The notes beneath the pieces are model-generated. The model was given only the letters and a program-made list of their open reading frames with translations, was not told where the DNA came from and did not search any database. A stretch of DNA of 64,000 nt, taken from Pseudomonas pseudonitroreducens (lineage in GTDB: Bacteria > Pseudomonadota > Gammaproteobacteria > Pseudomonadales > Pseudomonadaceae). Of the stretch, positions 1-8,175 are shown piece after piece. The translations under genes and the position numbers were made by a program. The stretch spans positions 1-64,000 of the forward strand of contig NZ_BQHJ01000006.1 in the NCBI RefSeq assembly GCF_021603645.1, in the 5' to 3' direction. The first letter of the stretch is position 1, and every line of letters starts with the position of its first letter.

Positions 1-416
1 AACCCGCCCCCGTGAAGGCCGAGCTACCTGCGCCACTCCCTGAGGTGAAGCCGAAAGTGGCGGCCAGGGACGAATTCCTGCCACTGGAGCGCGCCCTCCG
101 GGAGCAGATGTCCGCCGCACATCGCAGAGAGGCCCTGGCGCACCTGCTCAAGGCCAACCTGCACCTCCCCACTCCGGAACCCGGCGAACAGCATGTGGTG
201 CTGGATATGGACGACGGCAGCTACGTGCCGGTCGCCACCCATCCCGCCGCCGCGAGTATCGCCCTGGGATACCTCGCCGCAGGCATGCAGCAGCGCAGGG
301 GCGAACAGCTGGTGCGAGAGCTGCGCGGTGGCGACGTCGGCCTGCTGGTGGTTGCACGCAATCCACAGAAGCCGTCCGTGGCACGCCTGTGGAAAATCCT
401 CCCGGAAGACCTGTAG
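1..416 (+). CDS. C-terminal part of an unrecognised protein (cut by window edge)
   Basis: The reading frame is open to the left edge of the window, so the gene probably begins upstream; the first internal start is a GTG at 12. The visible N-terminal stretch is rich in Pro, Ala, Lys and Glu (PAPLPEVKPK), which looks like an interdomain linker. After it comes a compact domain of about 90 residues with VLDMDDGSYVPV and GLLVVARNP. I do not recognise the family and assign no function. The TAG stop lies inside the first bases of a REP element, so the repeat supplies the end of the gene. An independent 134-residue protein starting at the GTG is possible, but no convincing ribosome binding site is visible. 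Confidence 0.6.
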   Translation, partial: PAPVKAELPAPLPEVKPKVAARDEFLPLERALREQMSAAHRREALAHLLKANLHLPTPEPGEQHVVLDMDDGSYVPVATHPAAASIALGYLAAGMQQRRGEQLVRELRGGDVGLLVVARNPQKPSVARLWKILPEDL

Positions 417-480
417 GGGCGAGCTTGCTCGCGAACAGGCCCAGCGACGGAATCAGTTCGCGAGCAAACTCGCTCCTACG
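412..480. repeat. REPIN (inverted pair of REP palindromes)
   Basis: Left arm TGTAGGGGCGAGCTTGCTCG and right arm GAGCAAACTCGCTCCTAC face each other around a short spacer. This is the Pseudomonas REP family that recurs in the window at 14142, 16144, 23226, 23795 and 28959. Each arm carries one change from the common form (G for A in the left, A for G in the right). It begins at the stop codon of the upstream gene. Confidence 0.9.
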
Positions 481-533
481 AAGAGCCGTTTGCGCTGTTC
501 TCCAACTGGCTCACCACCGCACCGAAACTGTCC

Positions 534-1160
534 CTACAGATCACGGATCAGCGCCAGGCGCGCGCCGAAACCCAGCAGGACGGCGCCGAAGCCCCACTGC
601 TGCACGCGCTGCATCGTCCGGTGCCGCGCCAGCCAGCGGCCCATGCGCTCGCCGCTGACGGCGTAGAAGCTGTCGAAGCCCAGCCCGACCACCACCAGTG
701 CGCCGCCCAACAGTCCGAATTGCAGCGCCAGCGGGCCATTCTGCGGATGGATGAATTGCGGCAGCAGCACCGAGCAGAACAGCAACGCCTTGGGATTGAG
801 CAGGTTGGTCAGCAGGCCCCGGCGAAATGCGCGCCGGTAGCTGACGGCGGATAACCCGGCCGCGCTCGGTGCCACCGGCAAACCCACCGGCGCACGCAGC
901 AGTTGCAGGCCGATCCAGGCCAGGTAGCACCCGCCACCAATGCGTACCACATCGAACGTCCACGGCGCGCTGCGGAACAGCAGCGCCAGCCCGGTCGCGG
1001 CCAGGGCGACATGGCAGCCACGGGCCACGCCGAGACCCACGGCGGTTGCCAGAGCGACGCGGCAACCATCGCGGGCACCGGTGTGCAGCAGGAGAAGCAT
1101 GTCCGGCCCGGGCAGCAGGTAGACCATCGCCAAGGCCAGCAGGAAGACACCGATATCCAC
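534..1160 (-). CDS. LysE/RhtB-family amino-acid exporter
   Basis: Inner-membrane exporter of about 208 residues with the family hallmark LLPGPDML near the N-terminus and NPKALLF in the middle, and about six hydrophobic segments. Families of this type export amino acids such as lysine, threonine, homoserine or leucine; the substrate here cannot be told from sequence. I chose the GTG at 1160 because GGAG lies 8 nt upstream; a GTG at 1169 would add three residues but has no spaced Shine-Dalgarno. It is divergent from an Lrp-type regulator, the classic arrangement in which the regulator senses the amino acid and activates its exporter. Confidence 0.9.
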   Translation of the reverse strand: MDIGVFLLALAMVYLLPGPDMLLLLHTGARDGCRVALATAVGLGVARGCHVALAATGLALLFRSAPWTFDVVRIGGGCYLAWIGLQLLRAPVGLPVAPSAAGLSAVSYRRAFRRGLLTNLLNPKALLFCSVLLPQFIHPQNGPLALQFGLLGGALVVVGLGFDSFYAVSGERMGRWLARHRTMQRVQQWGFGAVLLGFGARLALIRDL

Positions 1161-1295
1161 AATCGCCACTCCGAAGAAGTCATTGCGGATAAGGATTCTA
1201 TGCCTGAAGCCCAGGGCAGGTGCTTGCGTATTCGACCAGTATCAGGCATCAATTTGGCATGTCCTGCCAATCTTGAAGCAATCGACTAGCCACCC

Positions 1296-1778
1296 ATGCC
1301 AACCCCGAAACTGGATGCCTACGACCACCGTATCCTCGCCGCTCTGCAACGCGATGGCCGCCTGACCAACGTCCAGCTCGCCGAAGAGATTGGCCTGTCA
1401 CCTTCGCCCTGCCTGCGCCGGGTGCGCCTCCTGGAAGAGGCCGGGATGATCCGTGGCTACCACGCCGCGCTGGGCCGTGACGAAGTCGGCCTGGGCCTGA
1501 CAGTGTTTGTCGGGGTGAAGGTCGAGCGCCACAGCAACACCAGCGCCGCCGCCTTCCGCCAGGCGGTGATCGACCTGCCGGAAGTCATCTCGGTACACCT
1601 GGTCAGCGGCGAGGCAGACTTTCTCCTGCAGGTGGTGCTGCCCGATCTGCGCGCCTACGAACAGTTCCTCACCGGCACGCTGCTCAAGCTGCCGGGCGTC
1701 AGCGACATCCGCAGCAACTTCGCCATCCAGACGGTGAAGGAATCTGCGCCGCTGCCGCTGCGGCATCTGCCTAAGTAG
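1296..1778 (+). CDS. Lrp/AsnC-family transcriptional regulator
   Basis: Protein of 160 residues. Residues about 5–60 form the AsnC-type helix-turn-helix (DHRILAALQRDGR, LTNVQLAEEIGLSPSPCLRR), and residues about 70–150 the RAM ligand-binding domain (VSGEADFLLQVVLPD is typical). It is divergent from the LysE-type exporter with a short shared promoter region (about 1161–1295), so it probably controls that gene in response to an amino acid. Its 3' end overlaps the end of convergent pxpC by 8 bp, with no terminator between them. Confidence 0.93.
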   Translation: MPTPKLDAYDHRILAALQRDGRLTNVQLAEEIGLSPSPCLRRVRLLEEAGMIRGYHAALGRDEVGLGLTVFVGVKVERHSNTSAAAFRQAVIDLPEVISVHLVSGEADFLLQVVLPDLRAYEQFLTGTLLKLPGVSDIRSNFAIQTVKESAPLPLRHLPK

Positions 1779-2688
1779 CGAAAAACCTCAGGAACGCGCG
1801 CAGGTCCGCCTGCGCCTGTTCCACGCTGGCCGGGACGAAGCGCACCTGGCTGCGCGCCGGGCATTGCGCCAGACGGCCGATGTCCAGCGGGTGCAACACG
1901 CCCAGCAACGGGTAGCCGCCCATGCTCTGGCGGTCGGCCAGCAGGATGATCGGCTGGCCGTCCGGCGGCACCTGGATGGCCCCCTCCACGATCCCCAGCG
2001 ACCATTGCCGGCGAGGCGCGCTGAGCGCCTCGCCGCGCAGCCGTACGCCCATGCGGTCGGATTGCGGGCTGACCTGCCAGCTCTGCTCGAAGAAGGCCTG
2101 GCGCTGCCCCTCGCTGAAAGCATCCGGACCGGGCAGCACGCGCAGGATTGGGGGCTCGCAGTAGTCCGGTCGATAAGGCCAGGGCACGCTGGCACCGCGC
2201 AGCAATTGTTCGCCGATAGCGGCACACGCCAGCACATCCCCTGCGGCCAGCGGCTCGCCATTACCGGCAAGGCCGCCGAGCCGTTCCCGCGTCTGGGTTG
2301 CAACGCTGCCCAACACGGGAGCCGCGCAAAAACCGCCAGCGACGGCCAGATAGGCACGCTGCCCGGCACGGGCGAAGCCCAGCTTCAGGCGTTGCCCGGC
2401 ACGGACGCGAAAGCGCGACCAGCCCTGCCGGGGCTCACCATCGAGAGTCGCCGGCAGCTCGGCTCCCGTCAGCGCCAGCCAGGTATCGTCCTGCGCCTCC
2501 AGCTCCAGGCCGCCCAGGGCAATCTCCAGCAACGCGCTGCCACAGGGATTGCCGAGCAGGCGGTTGGCCCAGGCCGCGGCCTGCTTATCCACAGGGCCGC
2601 CGGGGCATACGCCGAGCCGCTGCCAGCCCTGGCGCCCGCCATCCTGCAGCAGGCAAAGCGGGCCGCAAGCGCTGACCCTCAGGCTCAT
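1771..2688 (-). CDS. pxpC: 5-oxoprolinase subunit PxpC
   Basis: About 305 residues, biotin-dependent carboxyltransferase-like (KipA) fold: [19 protein letters not shown] at the N-terminus, GGPVDKQAAAWANRLLGN, and a late DRQSMGGYP. With PxpA and PxpB it makes the ATP-dependent prokaryotic 5-oxoprolinase, which converts 5-oxoproline (pyroglutamate) to glutamate, a damage-repair and scavenging step. The start at 2688 overlaps the pxpB stop in an ATGA arrangement, so the three genes are translationally coupled. The frame stays open far upstream, but a longer start would lie inside pxpB. Confidence 0.93.
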   Translation of the reverse strand: MSLRVSACGPLCLLQDGGRQGWQRLGVCPGGPVDKQAAAWANRLLGNPCGSALLEIALGGLELEAQDDTWLALTGAELPATLDGEPRQGWSRFRVRAGQRLKLGFARAGQRAYLAVAGGFCAAPVLGSVATQTRERLGGLAGNGEPLAAGDVLACAAIGEQLLRGASVPWPYRPDYCEPPILRVLPGPDAFSEGQRQAFFEQSWQVSPQSDRMGVRLRGEALSAPRRQWSLGIVEGAIQVPPDGQPIILLADRQSMGGYPLLGVLHPLDIGRLAQCPARSQVRFVPASVEQAQADLRAFLRFFAT

Positions 2689-3362
2689 GCGACACCGCCC
2701 GCAGCTCGAAAGGCCGCTTCGTCGATAGGCACGAAGCGCACCCGATCGCCCACGGCCAGCGGACAGGGTGGCTCCTCGCGCGGATCGAACAGGCGCTGCG
2801 CGGTACGCCCCAGCAGATGCCAACCGCCGGGCGAGGCCTGTGGATAAACCGCCGTCTGCCGCTCGGCAATCGCCAGGCTGCCAGCAGGCACGTGCGTGCG
2901 CGGTGTCGGCCGACGCGGCAGGGCGAGACGTTCGTCCAGCTCGCCGAGGTAGGCGAAGCCGGGAGAGAACCCGATGGCGCCGACGCGATAGTCGCGACCG
3001 GCGTGCAGATCGATCACCTGGGCGGAGGTAAGCCCGCACAGCCGGGCGACTTCCGCGAGATCCTCGCCGGCATACCACACGGCAATATCATGCAGGCGCC
3101 CGGCACGGTCGGCGTGGGAGTCATCGGGCCACTGCGCGAGCACGGCCTGCACGTGGCCTTGCAGTTGCGGCAGGTCGATGCGCAGCAGGTCGTAGTGCAG
3201 CAGCAACGTGGTCCAGCCCGGCACGCAATCGGTCAGCGCCGCCCCCAACTCAATGCGCAGGCGCTCGGCCAGCCAGGCGATGCGCAGCAGCAGGGTATCG
3301 TCGGGCTGCTCCGCGAGGGTGATCAGCAGCGCCGTGGCGCCGAAAGCTTCGATACGGATCAT
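2685..3362 (-). CDS. pxpB: 5-oxoprolinase subunit PxpB
   Basis: 225 residues of the KipI/PxpB family. Visible markers are [22 protein letters not shown] and GGWHLLGRT near the C-terminal third, both characteristic of the cyclophilin-like allophanate hydrolase subunit 1 fold. It pairs with PxpC to activate 5-oxoproline with ATP. It overlaps pxpC by 4 bp at its 3' end and pxpA by 4 bp at its 5' end, so pxpA-pxpB-pxpC is a compact operon. Confidence 0.95.
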   Translation of the reverse strand: MIRIEAFGATALLITLAEQPDDTLLLRIAWLAERLRIELGAALTDCVPGWTTLLLHYDLLRIDLPQLQGHVQAVLAQWPDDSHADRAGRLHDIAVWYAGEDLAEVARLCGLTSAQVIDLHAGRDYRVGAIGFSPGFAYLGELDERLALPRRPTPRTHVPAGSLAIAERQTAVYPQASPGGWHLLGRTAQRLFDPREEPPCPLAVGDRVRFVPIDEAAFRAAGGVA

Positions 3363-4126
3363 GCCTGGTCCAGCAGGCCACGCAGGCGCCGCAGCACCGC
3401 CAGGGATTCGGGGTTGTCGCCATGCACACAGAGACTGTCGGCGCGCAGACGCAGCGGGTTGCCGTCGATGTCCGGGAAGGCTTCGCCACGGGCGATAGCC
3501 AGGGCCTGGTCGAGGATGCGTTGCGGCTCGTGGTGCACGGCGTTGGCCAGCCGCCGCGGGGCGAGCTGGCCATCGGGCAGGTAGGCGCGGTCGGCAAAGG
3601 CTTCGAACATCAGCGGCACGTCGGCGGCATCCGCCAGTTGCAGCTCGCGGCTGTTGTCGGCCAGGGCCAGCACCATCAGCGGCAGGCGCTTGCGGTAGGC
3701 AGAGCAGGCATCGAGCACCGCTGCGAGCAGCGCATCGTCGCGCACCAGATCGTTGTACAGCGCGCCGTGGGGCTTCACGTAGGCCACCTGGGTGCCGGCG
3801 GCGCGGCAGAAAGCGTCCAGCGCGCCGATCTGGTAGAGCACCAGGGCGTGGACCTCCTCGGGTGAGCAGTTCATGTGGCGGCGACCGAAGCCGGCCAGGT
3901 CCGGGTACGCGGGGTGCGCACCGATGCTGACGCCCTGCTCTACCGCCAGACGGACGGTGCGCTGCATGGTCAGCGGGTCGCCCGCGTGATAGCCGCAGGC
4001 GAGATTGGCCTGGTCGATCAGCGGCATGGCGTGGGCGTCATCGCCCATGCGCCAGGCGCCGAAGCTTTCGCCCATGTCGCAGTTCAGCAGGATTCGCGTC
4101 GTGCGCTCGCTCATCGGTGTCGCCAT
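3359..4126 (-). CDS. pxpA: 5-oxoprolinase subunit PxpA (LamB/YcsF family)
   Basis: 255 residues with the LamB/YcsF signatures [23 protein letters not shown] and GAHPAYPD, and VKPHGALYN in the middle. PxpA is the subunit that hydrolyses the activated lactam to glutamate. First gene of the pxpABC operon. The ATG at 4126 has AAGG directly in front; the ATG five codons later (MSERTT) has the better-spaced GGAAGG and is a possible alternative. It is divergent from lpxO, with about 115 bp between them. Confidence 0.95.
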   Translation of the reverse strand: MATPMSERTTRILLNCDMGESFGAWRMGDDAHAMPLIDQANLACGYHAGDPLTMQRTVRLAVEQGVSIGAHPAYPDLAGFGRRHMNCSPEEVHALVLYQIGALDAFCRAAGTQVAYVKPHGALYNDLVRDDALLAAVLDACSAYRKRLPLMVLALADNSRELQLADAADVPLMFEAFADRAYLPDGQLAPRRLANAVHHEPQRILDQALAIARGEAFPDIDGNPLRLRADSLCVHGDNPESLAVLRRLRGLLDQA

Positions 4127-4241
4127 CCTTCCAGATTTTCTACAGGTTAAAGCAGAGCATGGCCTTTGGCCTTCGGAGAATACTCAGTCACGTTCAGGAG
4201 GAGTACTATCCACGGTCTGTAGTAGCGGATACCTCCTCCGA

Positions 4242-5144
4242 ATGATCAAAGCCGCCATCCTGGCCGCCTTCGGCCTGAGCATCGTCTATGTCCACCTGCG
4301 TGGGCGGGTGCGCCACAAGTTCACGCGCCAGCTGAGCGACCACTCCAGCTTCCTGGCGCCGATCAACTGCCTGATGTACCTGTTCTCCAGGGTACCCAGC
4401 CGCCCGTACCTGGCGACCGAGCAGTTCCCGGAGATGCGCCTGCTGACCGAGAACTGGGAAGCCATCCGCAGCGAAGCCCTGCACCTGCGCGACGCCGGCA
4501 GCATCAAGCGCTCCGACCAGCTCAACGACGTTGGCTTCAACTCGTTCTTCAAGACCGGCTGGAAGCGCTTTTACCTGAAGTGGTACGACGACAGCCATCC
4601 GTCCGCCGACGCCCTGTGCCCGAAGACCACCGAGCTGCTGCGGCAGATTCCGTCGGTGAAGGCGGCGATGTTCGCCGAGCTGCCGCCGGGCTCGCGCCTG
4701 GTGCGCCACCGCGATCCCTATGCCGGTTCGCTGCGCTACCACCTGGGCCTGCTGACGCCGAACGATCCGGGCTGCTTCATCGAAGTGGACGGCGAGCGCT
4801 ACCACTGGCGCGACGGTGAGGCGGTGGTGTTCGACGAAACCTATATCCACTACGCCGAGAACACCACGGAGCATGACCGGGTGATTCTCTTCTGCGACAT
4901 CGAGCGGCCGCTGAAGTACGGCTGGGTGACGGCGTTCAACCGCTGGTTCAGCCGCAACGTAATGGCCGCTGCCGCCTCGCCCAACGACGCGGGCGACAAG
5001 ACCGGCGGCATCAACCGCGCCTTCGCCTCGCTGTACAAGATCCGCCTGCAGGGCAAGGCCCTGAAGAAGCGCAACCGCAAGCTGTATTACCTGCAGAAAT
5101 GGGGCTTCTTCGCGGCGGTGCTGGCGCTGTTCCTGTGGATCTGA
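4242..5144 (+). CDS. lpxO: Lipid A hydroxylase LpxO
   Basis: 300-residue inner-membrane protein of the aspartyl/asparaginyl beta-hydroxylase family. An N-terminal membrane anchor (MIKAAILAAFGLSIVYVHL) precedes the Fe(II)/2-oxoglutarate dioxygenase domain, with iron ligands in LVRHRDPYAGSLRYH and the distal His in YIHYAENTTEHDR; a second hydrophobic segment ends the protein. It 2-hydroxylates a secondary acyl chain of lipid A at the cytoplasmic face. The ATG at 4242 fits the family N-terminus, although the frame is open further upstream. In PAO1 lpxO1 also lies next to piuB (from memory). A strong terminator follows. Confidence 0.93.
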   Translation: MIKAAILAAFGLSIVYVHLRGRVRHKFTRQLSDHSSFLAPINCLMYLFSRVPSRPYLATEQFPEMRLLTENWEAIRSEALHLRDAGSIKRSDQLNDVGFNSFFKTGWKRFYLKWYDDSHPSADALCPKTTELLRQIPSVKAAMFAELPPGSRLVRHRDPYAGSLRYHLGLLTPNDPGCFIEVDGERYHWRDGEAVVFDETYIHYAENTTEHDRVILFCDIERPLKYGWVTAFNRWFSRNVMAAAASPNDAGDKTGGINRAFASLYKIRLQGKALKKRNRKLYYLQKWGFFAAVLALFLWI

Positions 5145-5176
5145 GCGGCTGGATTCAAACGCTCCGATAGCAAAAG

Positions 5177-5210
5177 AAAGGCCTCCGCATTCGCGGGGGC
5201 CTTTTTGTTT
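5177..5210 (+). terminator. Rho-independent terminator of lpxO
   Basis: Stem AGGCCTCCGC / GCGGGGGCCT with a four-base loop, followed by TTTTTGTTT, 33 bp after the lpxO stop. Confidence 0.9.
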
Positions 5211-5230
5211 GCGCCATGTGAGGAGCCCTG

Positions 5231-5312
5231 CGTAGGGCGAATAACCTGGAACAGGTTATCCGCCGGCTCGGCTGCCAATCGGCGGATAACGCTGACGCGT
5301 TATGCGCCCTAC
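5231..5312. repeat. Nested palindromic repeat, GTAGGGCG family
   Basis: Outer arms GTAGGGCG and GCGCCCTAC enclose inner inverted repeats (AATAACC/GGTTAT and ATCCGCCG/CGGCGGAT). This is a different family from the GAGCGAGCTTGCTCG REP. It can fold into a multi-stem cruciform or RNA. It is non-coding. Confidence 0.8.
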
Positions 5313-5355
5313 GAAATTCGCGAACCCGTCCGGCGCTGGAGTCGCCGGCAAATCC

Positions 5356-5430
5356 GTTCGCGAGCAAGCTCGCTCCTACGAAAAGCCGGTCATTCTGAGC
5401 GCGGGAGTGGACTCCGTCCGCGATGGGCTA
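5356..5430. repeat. Solo REP half and half-copy of the GGACTCCGTCC family
   Basis: 5356–5380 is a single right-hand REP arm (TTCGCGAGCAAGCTCGCTCC) without its partner. Just after it, about 5401–5425 matches the second palindrome family (GGACTCCGTCCGCGATGG) seen complete at 39410–39502. Together with the nested repeat before it, the whole gap from 5211 to 5444 is repeat DNA, and I see no gene in it. Confidence 0.75.
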
Positions 5431-5444
5431 CGCCCAACGCCCGC

Positions 5445-8018
5445 TCAATACACGTCGCGCCGGTAGCGACCGCTCTCCAGCAACATCTCGACCTCGGCAT
5501 CGCCGAGCATCTCGCGCAGGGCGCGATCGACTCCCTCGGCCATGCCTTGCAGGCTACCGCAGACGTAGATCACCGCGCCCTCTTGCAGCCACTGGGCGAG
5601 CGCTTCGCCGCTGGCGCGCAGGCGGTCCTGCACGTAGACCTTCTCGGCCTGGTCGCGGGAGAAGGCGACGTCCAGGCGCTGCAGCTCGCCGCGCGCGAGC
5701 ATGCCTTCGAGCTCGTCGCGGCAGTAAAAGTCGTGGGCGATGTTGCGCTCGCCGAACAGCAGCCAGTTGCGCGAGCGGCCTTCGGCTACGCTCGCCTGCA
5801 GCAACGCGCGCAGGCCGGCGATGCCGGTACCGTTGCCGATGAGGATCAGCGGACGGTCATCCTCGGTGAGATGGAAGCTGCGGTTGCGGCGCAAGCGCAG
5901 CAGCAGGCTGCCGCCCTCGGGCAGGTACTCGGTCAGCCAGCCGGAGCAGATGCCCAGCGAACCGTCGGCGTGCTGCTCCTGGCGCACGATCAGCTCCAGG
6001 GCGCCTTCGCTGCGCAGCGAAGCGATGGAGTACTGGCGCACCGAGAGCTTGATCAGCGCATCAACCACTGCCTGACCGTGCTGGCCGACCAGATGTTCGA
6101 GGTTGCCCGGCAGCAGGCAGCCGGCCAGGGCGTCCTTGAGTGGCATGGCCAGGCCATCCACCTGCACGCTGCCGGAGCCGTCGAGGCCGAGGCGTTCGAG
6201 CCATTGGCTGACGAGGAATTCCGGTTGGCGCGGAAGGATTTCCACCAGGTCGCCGGCGGCCCAGTCGACCTGCGAATCGCTGGGCGCAGTCAGGCGCAGC
6301 AACCAGGTGGACTCGCCCTGGCTGCCAGGATTGAGGTGCTCACGACCACTCAGCGTCCACACCTCGAAGGCTGGTGCGCTGAAGGCCGCTTGCGGCGCGG
6401 TGCCGGAGAGTTCGGCCAGGCGCACTTGCCAGTCATGCAGCGCGGCGGCGTCGCCGTTGTCCACTTCCACGCCATCGAACAGCGGGCGCGCGCCCTGCCC
6501 TTGCAACCAGCCCTGCATGCGCCGGGCGAAGCCGCAGAAGTGCTCATACTGACGGTCGCCCAGGGCCAGCACGGCGAAGCGCAGGTCGTTGAGGCCGAGG
6601 GCCTGGCCGAGCACCTGGCGTTCGAAGCCACGGGCGCTGTCCGGAGCCTCGCCTTCGCCGAAAGTGCTGACCACGAACAGCGCATTGCGGGTCTGCTCCA
6701 GCTGCACGCGGTCCAGCTTGCCCAGCGGTTCGACGCGTACCGGCAGGCCAGCAGCCTGCAGCTGACCGGCGCTCTGCCAGGCCAGTTGCTCGGCGAAGCC
6801 GCTCTGGCTGGCGTAGCCGATCAACCAGGAGTCGGCACCACCAGCCGTAGTACCCAGCTCGCCGCGGGCGGCCAGCGCTGCGCGCTTCTTGCGGCGGCGA
6901 TCAAGGTAGAGCAGCCAGCCGGTGATGAAGAACAGCGGCATGGCCAGGCTGGCGAGCATCATCAGGATGCGTCCGGTGAGGCCGAAATAGCTGCCGACGT
7001 GCAGGGCGTACACGCTGGTGAGCAGTTGCTTGCCGGCGCTGCTGTCGTTGTAGCGGCGGTCCTTGAGCAGCTTGCCGCTGGCCGGGTCGATGGTCATCTC
7101 GTTGAAGGCGCGCTCGTGGGCAGCGTCATCGAGAAGGTAGAAGACGGTGGCCGGCTGGCCCTTCACCGGCGGCAGGCGCAGGTTGTAGGCGGTCATGGCG
7201 GAGCCGCCGGTCTGCTGGATGGTGTTCCAGATGGCAGTGGCATCGACTACCGGCGGCGGGCCCTCGGGCGCCGGGCCGCGTTTACCGCCGCCACGCTGGC
7301 CGCCCTTGGCCTGGCCGGCGGGGGCGTCGTCGAGCAGCTTGAACAGGCCGTTGCGGTACCACTCGTAGGACCAGTACAGGCCGGTCAGCGAGGCCAGGAG
7401 GTAGAACACCAGGCACCAGGTACCGGCCACGGCGTGCAGGTCCCAGTTGAAGGCGCGGCCTTTCTTGCGCCAGTCGAAGGTCAGCCAGGTGCGCCAGTTC
7501 AGCGCCTTGCGCGGCCAGCGCAGGTACAGGCCAGAGAGACAGAAGAAGATCAGGATCAGGGTGCAGGCGCCGGTGATCCGCTGGCCGACTTCGCCGGCGG
7601 CGAGGAAGCGATGCAGCTGCATGATGAACATGAAGGCGCCCTCGCCCACTGGCGCGGGCAGGGCTTCTGCGGTGTAGGGATCGACATACAGGGATTCGCC
7701 ACGGCGCTGGCCCGGTGGCGGAGTGAAGAAAATGCGCGCGGATTCCACGCCCTCGGTCTTGAGCCAGAAGAAGGCGACCTTCTTGCCTGGTTCGGCGCTT
7801 TCCACCCGGCGGATCAGTTCGTCCATCGGCAGCACGGACTCGGCGCGCTTCTCCACCACCAGGCTGTCGGGGTTGATGGCGCGCAGGATCTCGTCCTGGA
7901 ACGACAGCATCGCCCCGGTGATGCCCATCAGCGCCAGCACAAGTCCTGCGCTGATACCGAACAGCCAATGCAACTGGAAAAGGACTTTCTTCAACACCGC
8001 GGCTTCACCTTCGGACAC
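5445..8018 (-). CDS. piuB: PepSY-TM / flavodoxin / FNR membrane reductase (PiuB-like)
   Basis: 857-residue inner-membrane reductase. The N-terminal third is a PepSY-associated membrane region with several helices (LFGISAGLVLALMGITG; TGRILMMLASLAMPLFFITG). A flavodoxin domain follows (YASQSGFAEQLAWQ, VVSTFGEGEAPDSARGF, ALGDRQYEHFCGF), then a ferredoxin-NADP reductase-like FAD/NAD domain (RQYSIAS, LIGNGTGIAGLRALL). The architecture suits reduction of ferric siderophore in the periplasm or membrane using cytoplasmic NADPH. It lies directly downstream of piuA, as PA4513 does of PA4514 in PAO1 (from memory). Loss of the downstream gene in a polar way would not affect lpxO, which has its own orientation. 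Confidence 0.88.
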   Translation of the reverse strand: MSEGEAAVLKKVLFQLHWLFGISAGLVLALMGITGAMLSFQDEILRAINPDSLVVEKRAESVLPMDELIRRVESAEPGKKVAFFWLKTEGVESARIFFTPPPGQRRGESLYVDPYTAEALPAPVGEGAFMFIMQLHRFLAAGEVGQRITGACTLILIFFCLSGLYLRWPRKALNWRTWLTFDWRKKGRAFNWDLHAVAGTWCLVFYLLASLTGLYWSYEWYRNGLFKLLDDAPAGQAKGGQRGGGKRGPAPEGPPPVVDATAIWNTIQQTGGSAMTAYNLRLPPVKGQPATVFYLLDDAAHERAFNEMTIDPASGKLLKDRRYNDSSAGKQLLTSVYALHVGSYFGLTGRILMMLASLAMPLFFITGWLLYLDRRRKKRAALAARGELGTTAGGADSWLIGYASQSGFAEQLAWQSAGQLQAAGLPVRVEPLGKLDRVQLEQTRNALFVVSTFGEGEAPDSARGFERQVLGQALGLNDLRFAVLALGDRQYEHFCGFARRMQGWLQGQGARPLFDGVEVDNGDAAALHDWQVRLAELSGTAPQAAFSAPAFEVWTLSGREHLNPGSQGESTWLLRLTAPSDSQVDWAAGDLVEILPRQPEFLVSQWLERLGLDGSGSVQVDGLAMPLKDALAGCLLPGNLEHLVGQHGQAVVDALIKLSVRQYSIASLRSEGALELIVRQEQHADGSLGICSGWLTEYLPEGGSLLLRLRRNRSFHLTEDDRPLILIGNGTGIAGLRALLQASVAEGRSRNWLLFGERNIAHDFYCRDELEGMLARGELQRLDVAFSRDQAEKVYVQDRLRASGEALAQWLQEGAVIYVCGSLQGMAEGVDRALREMLGDAEVEMLLESGRYRRDVY

Positions 8019-8120
8019 CCATCACGCAGGGCGGGCATTTTAATGAGAATGGCTCGCAAACGCAGCCGTTTTAACAATCTTTACCCTGGCCTTACCCTCA
8101 GCGGAAAAGGCCCGGACAAA

Positions 8121-8155
8121 GAAAAACCCCGGCCGAGGAGCATCGGCCGGGGCGG
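8121..8155 (-). terminator. Rho-independent terminator after piuA
   Basis: Read on the minus strand, stem CCCCGGCCGA / TCGGCCGGGG with a 6-base loop is followed by TTTTTC. It lies between piuA and piuB, so piuB must be expressed by read-through or from its own promoter. Confidence 0.85.
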
Positions 8156-8175
8156 GTCGCCAGGAGTGCGCGCCC

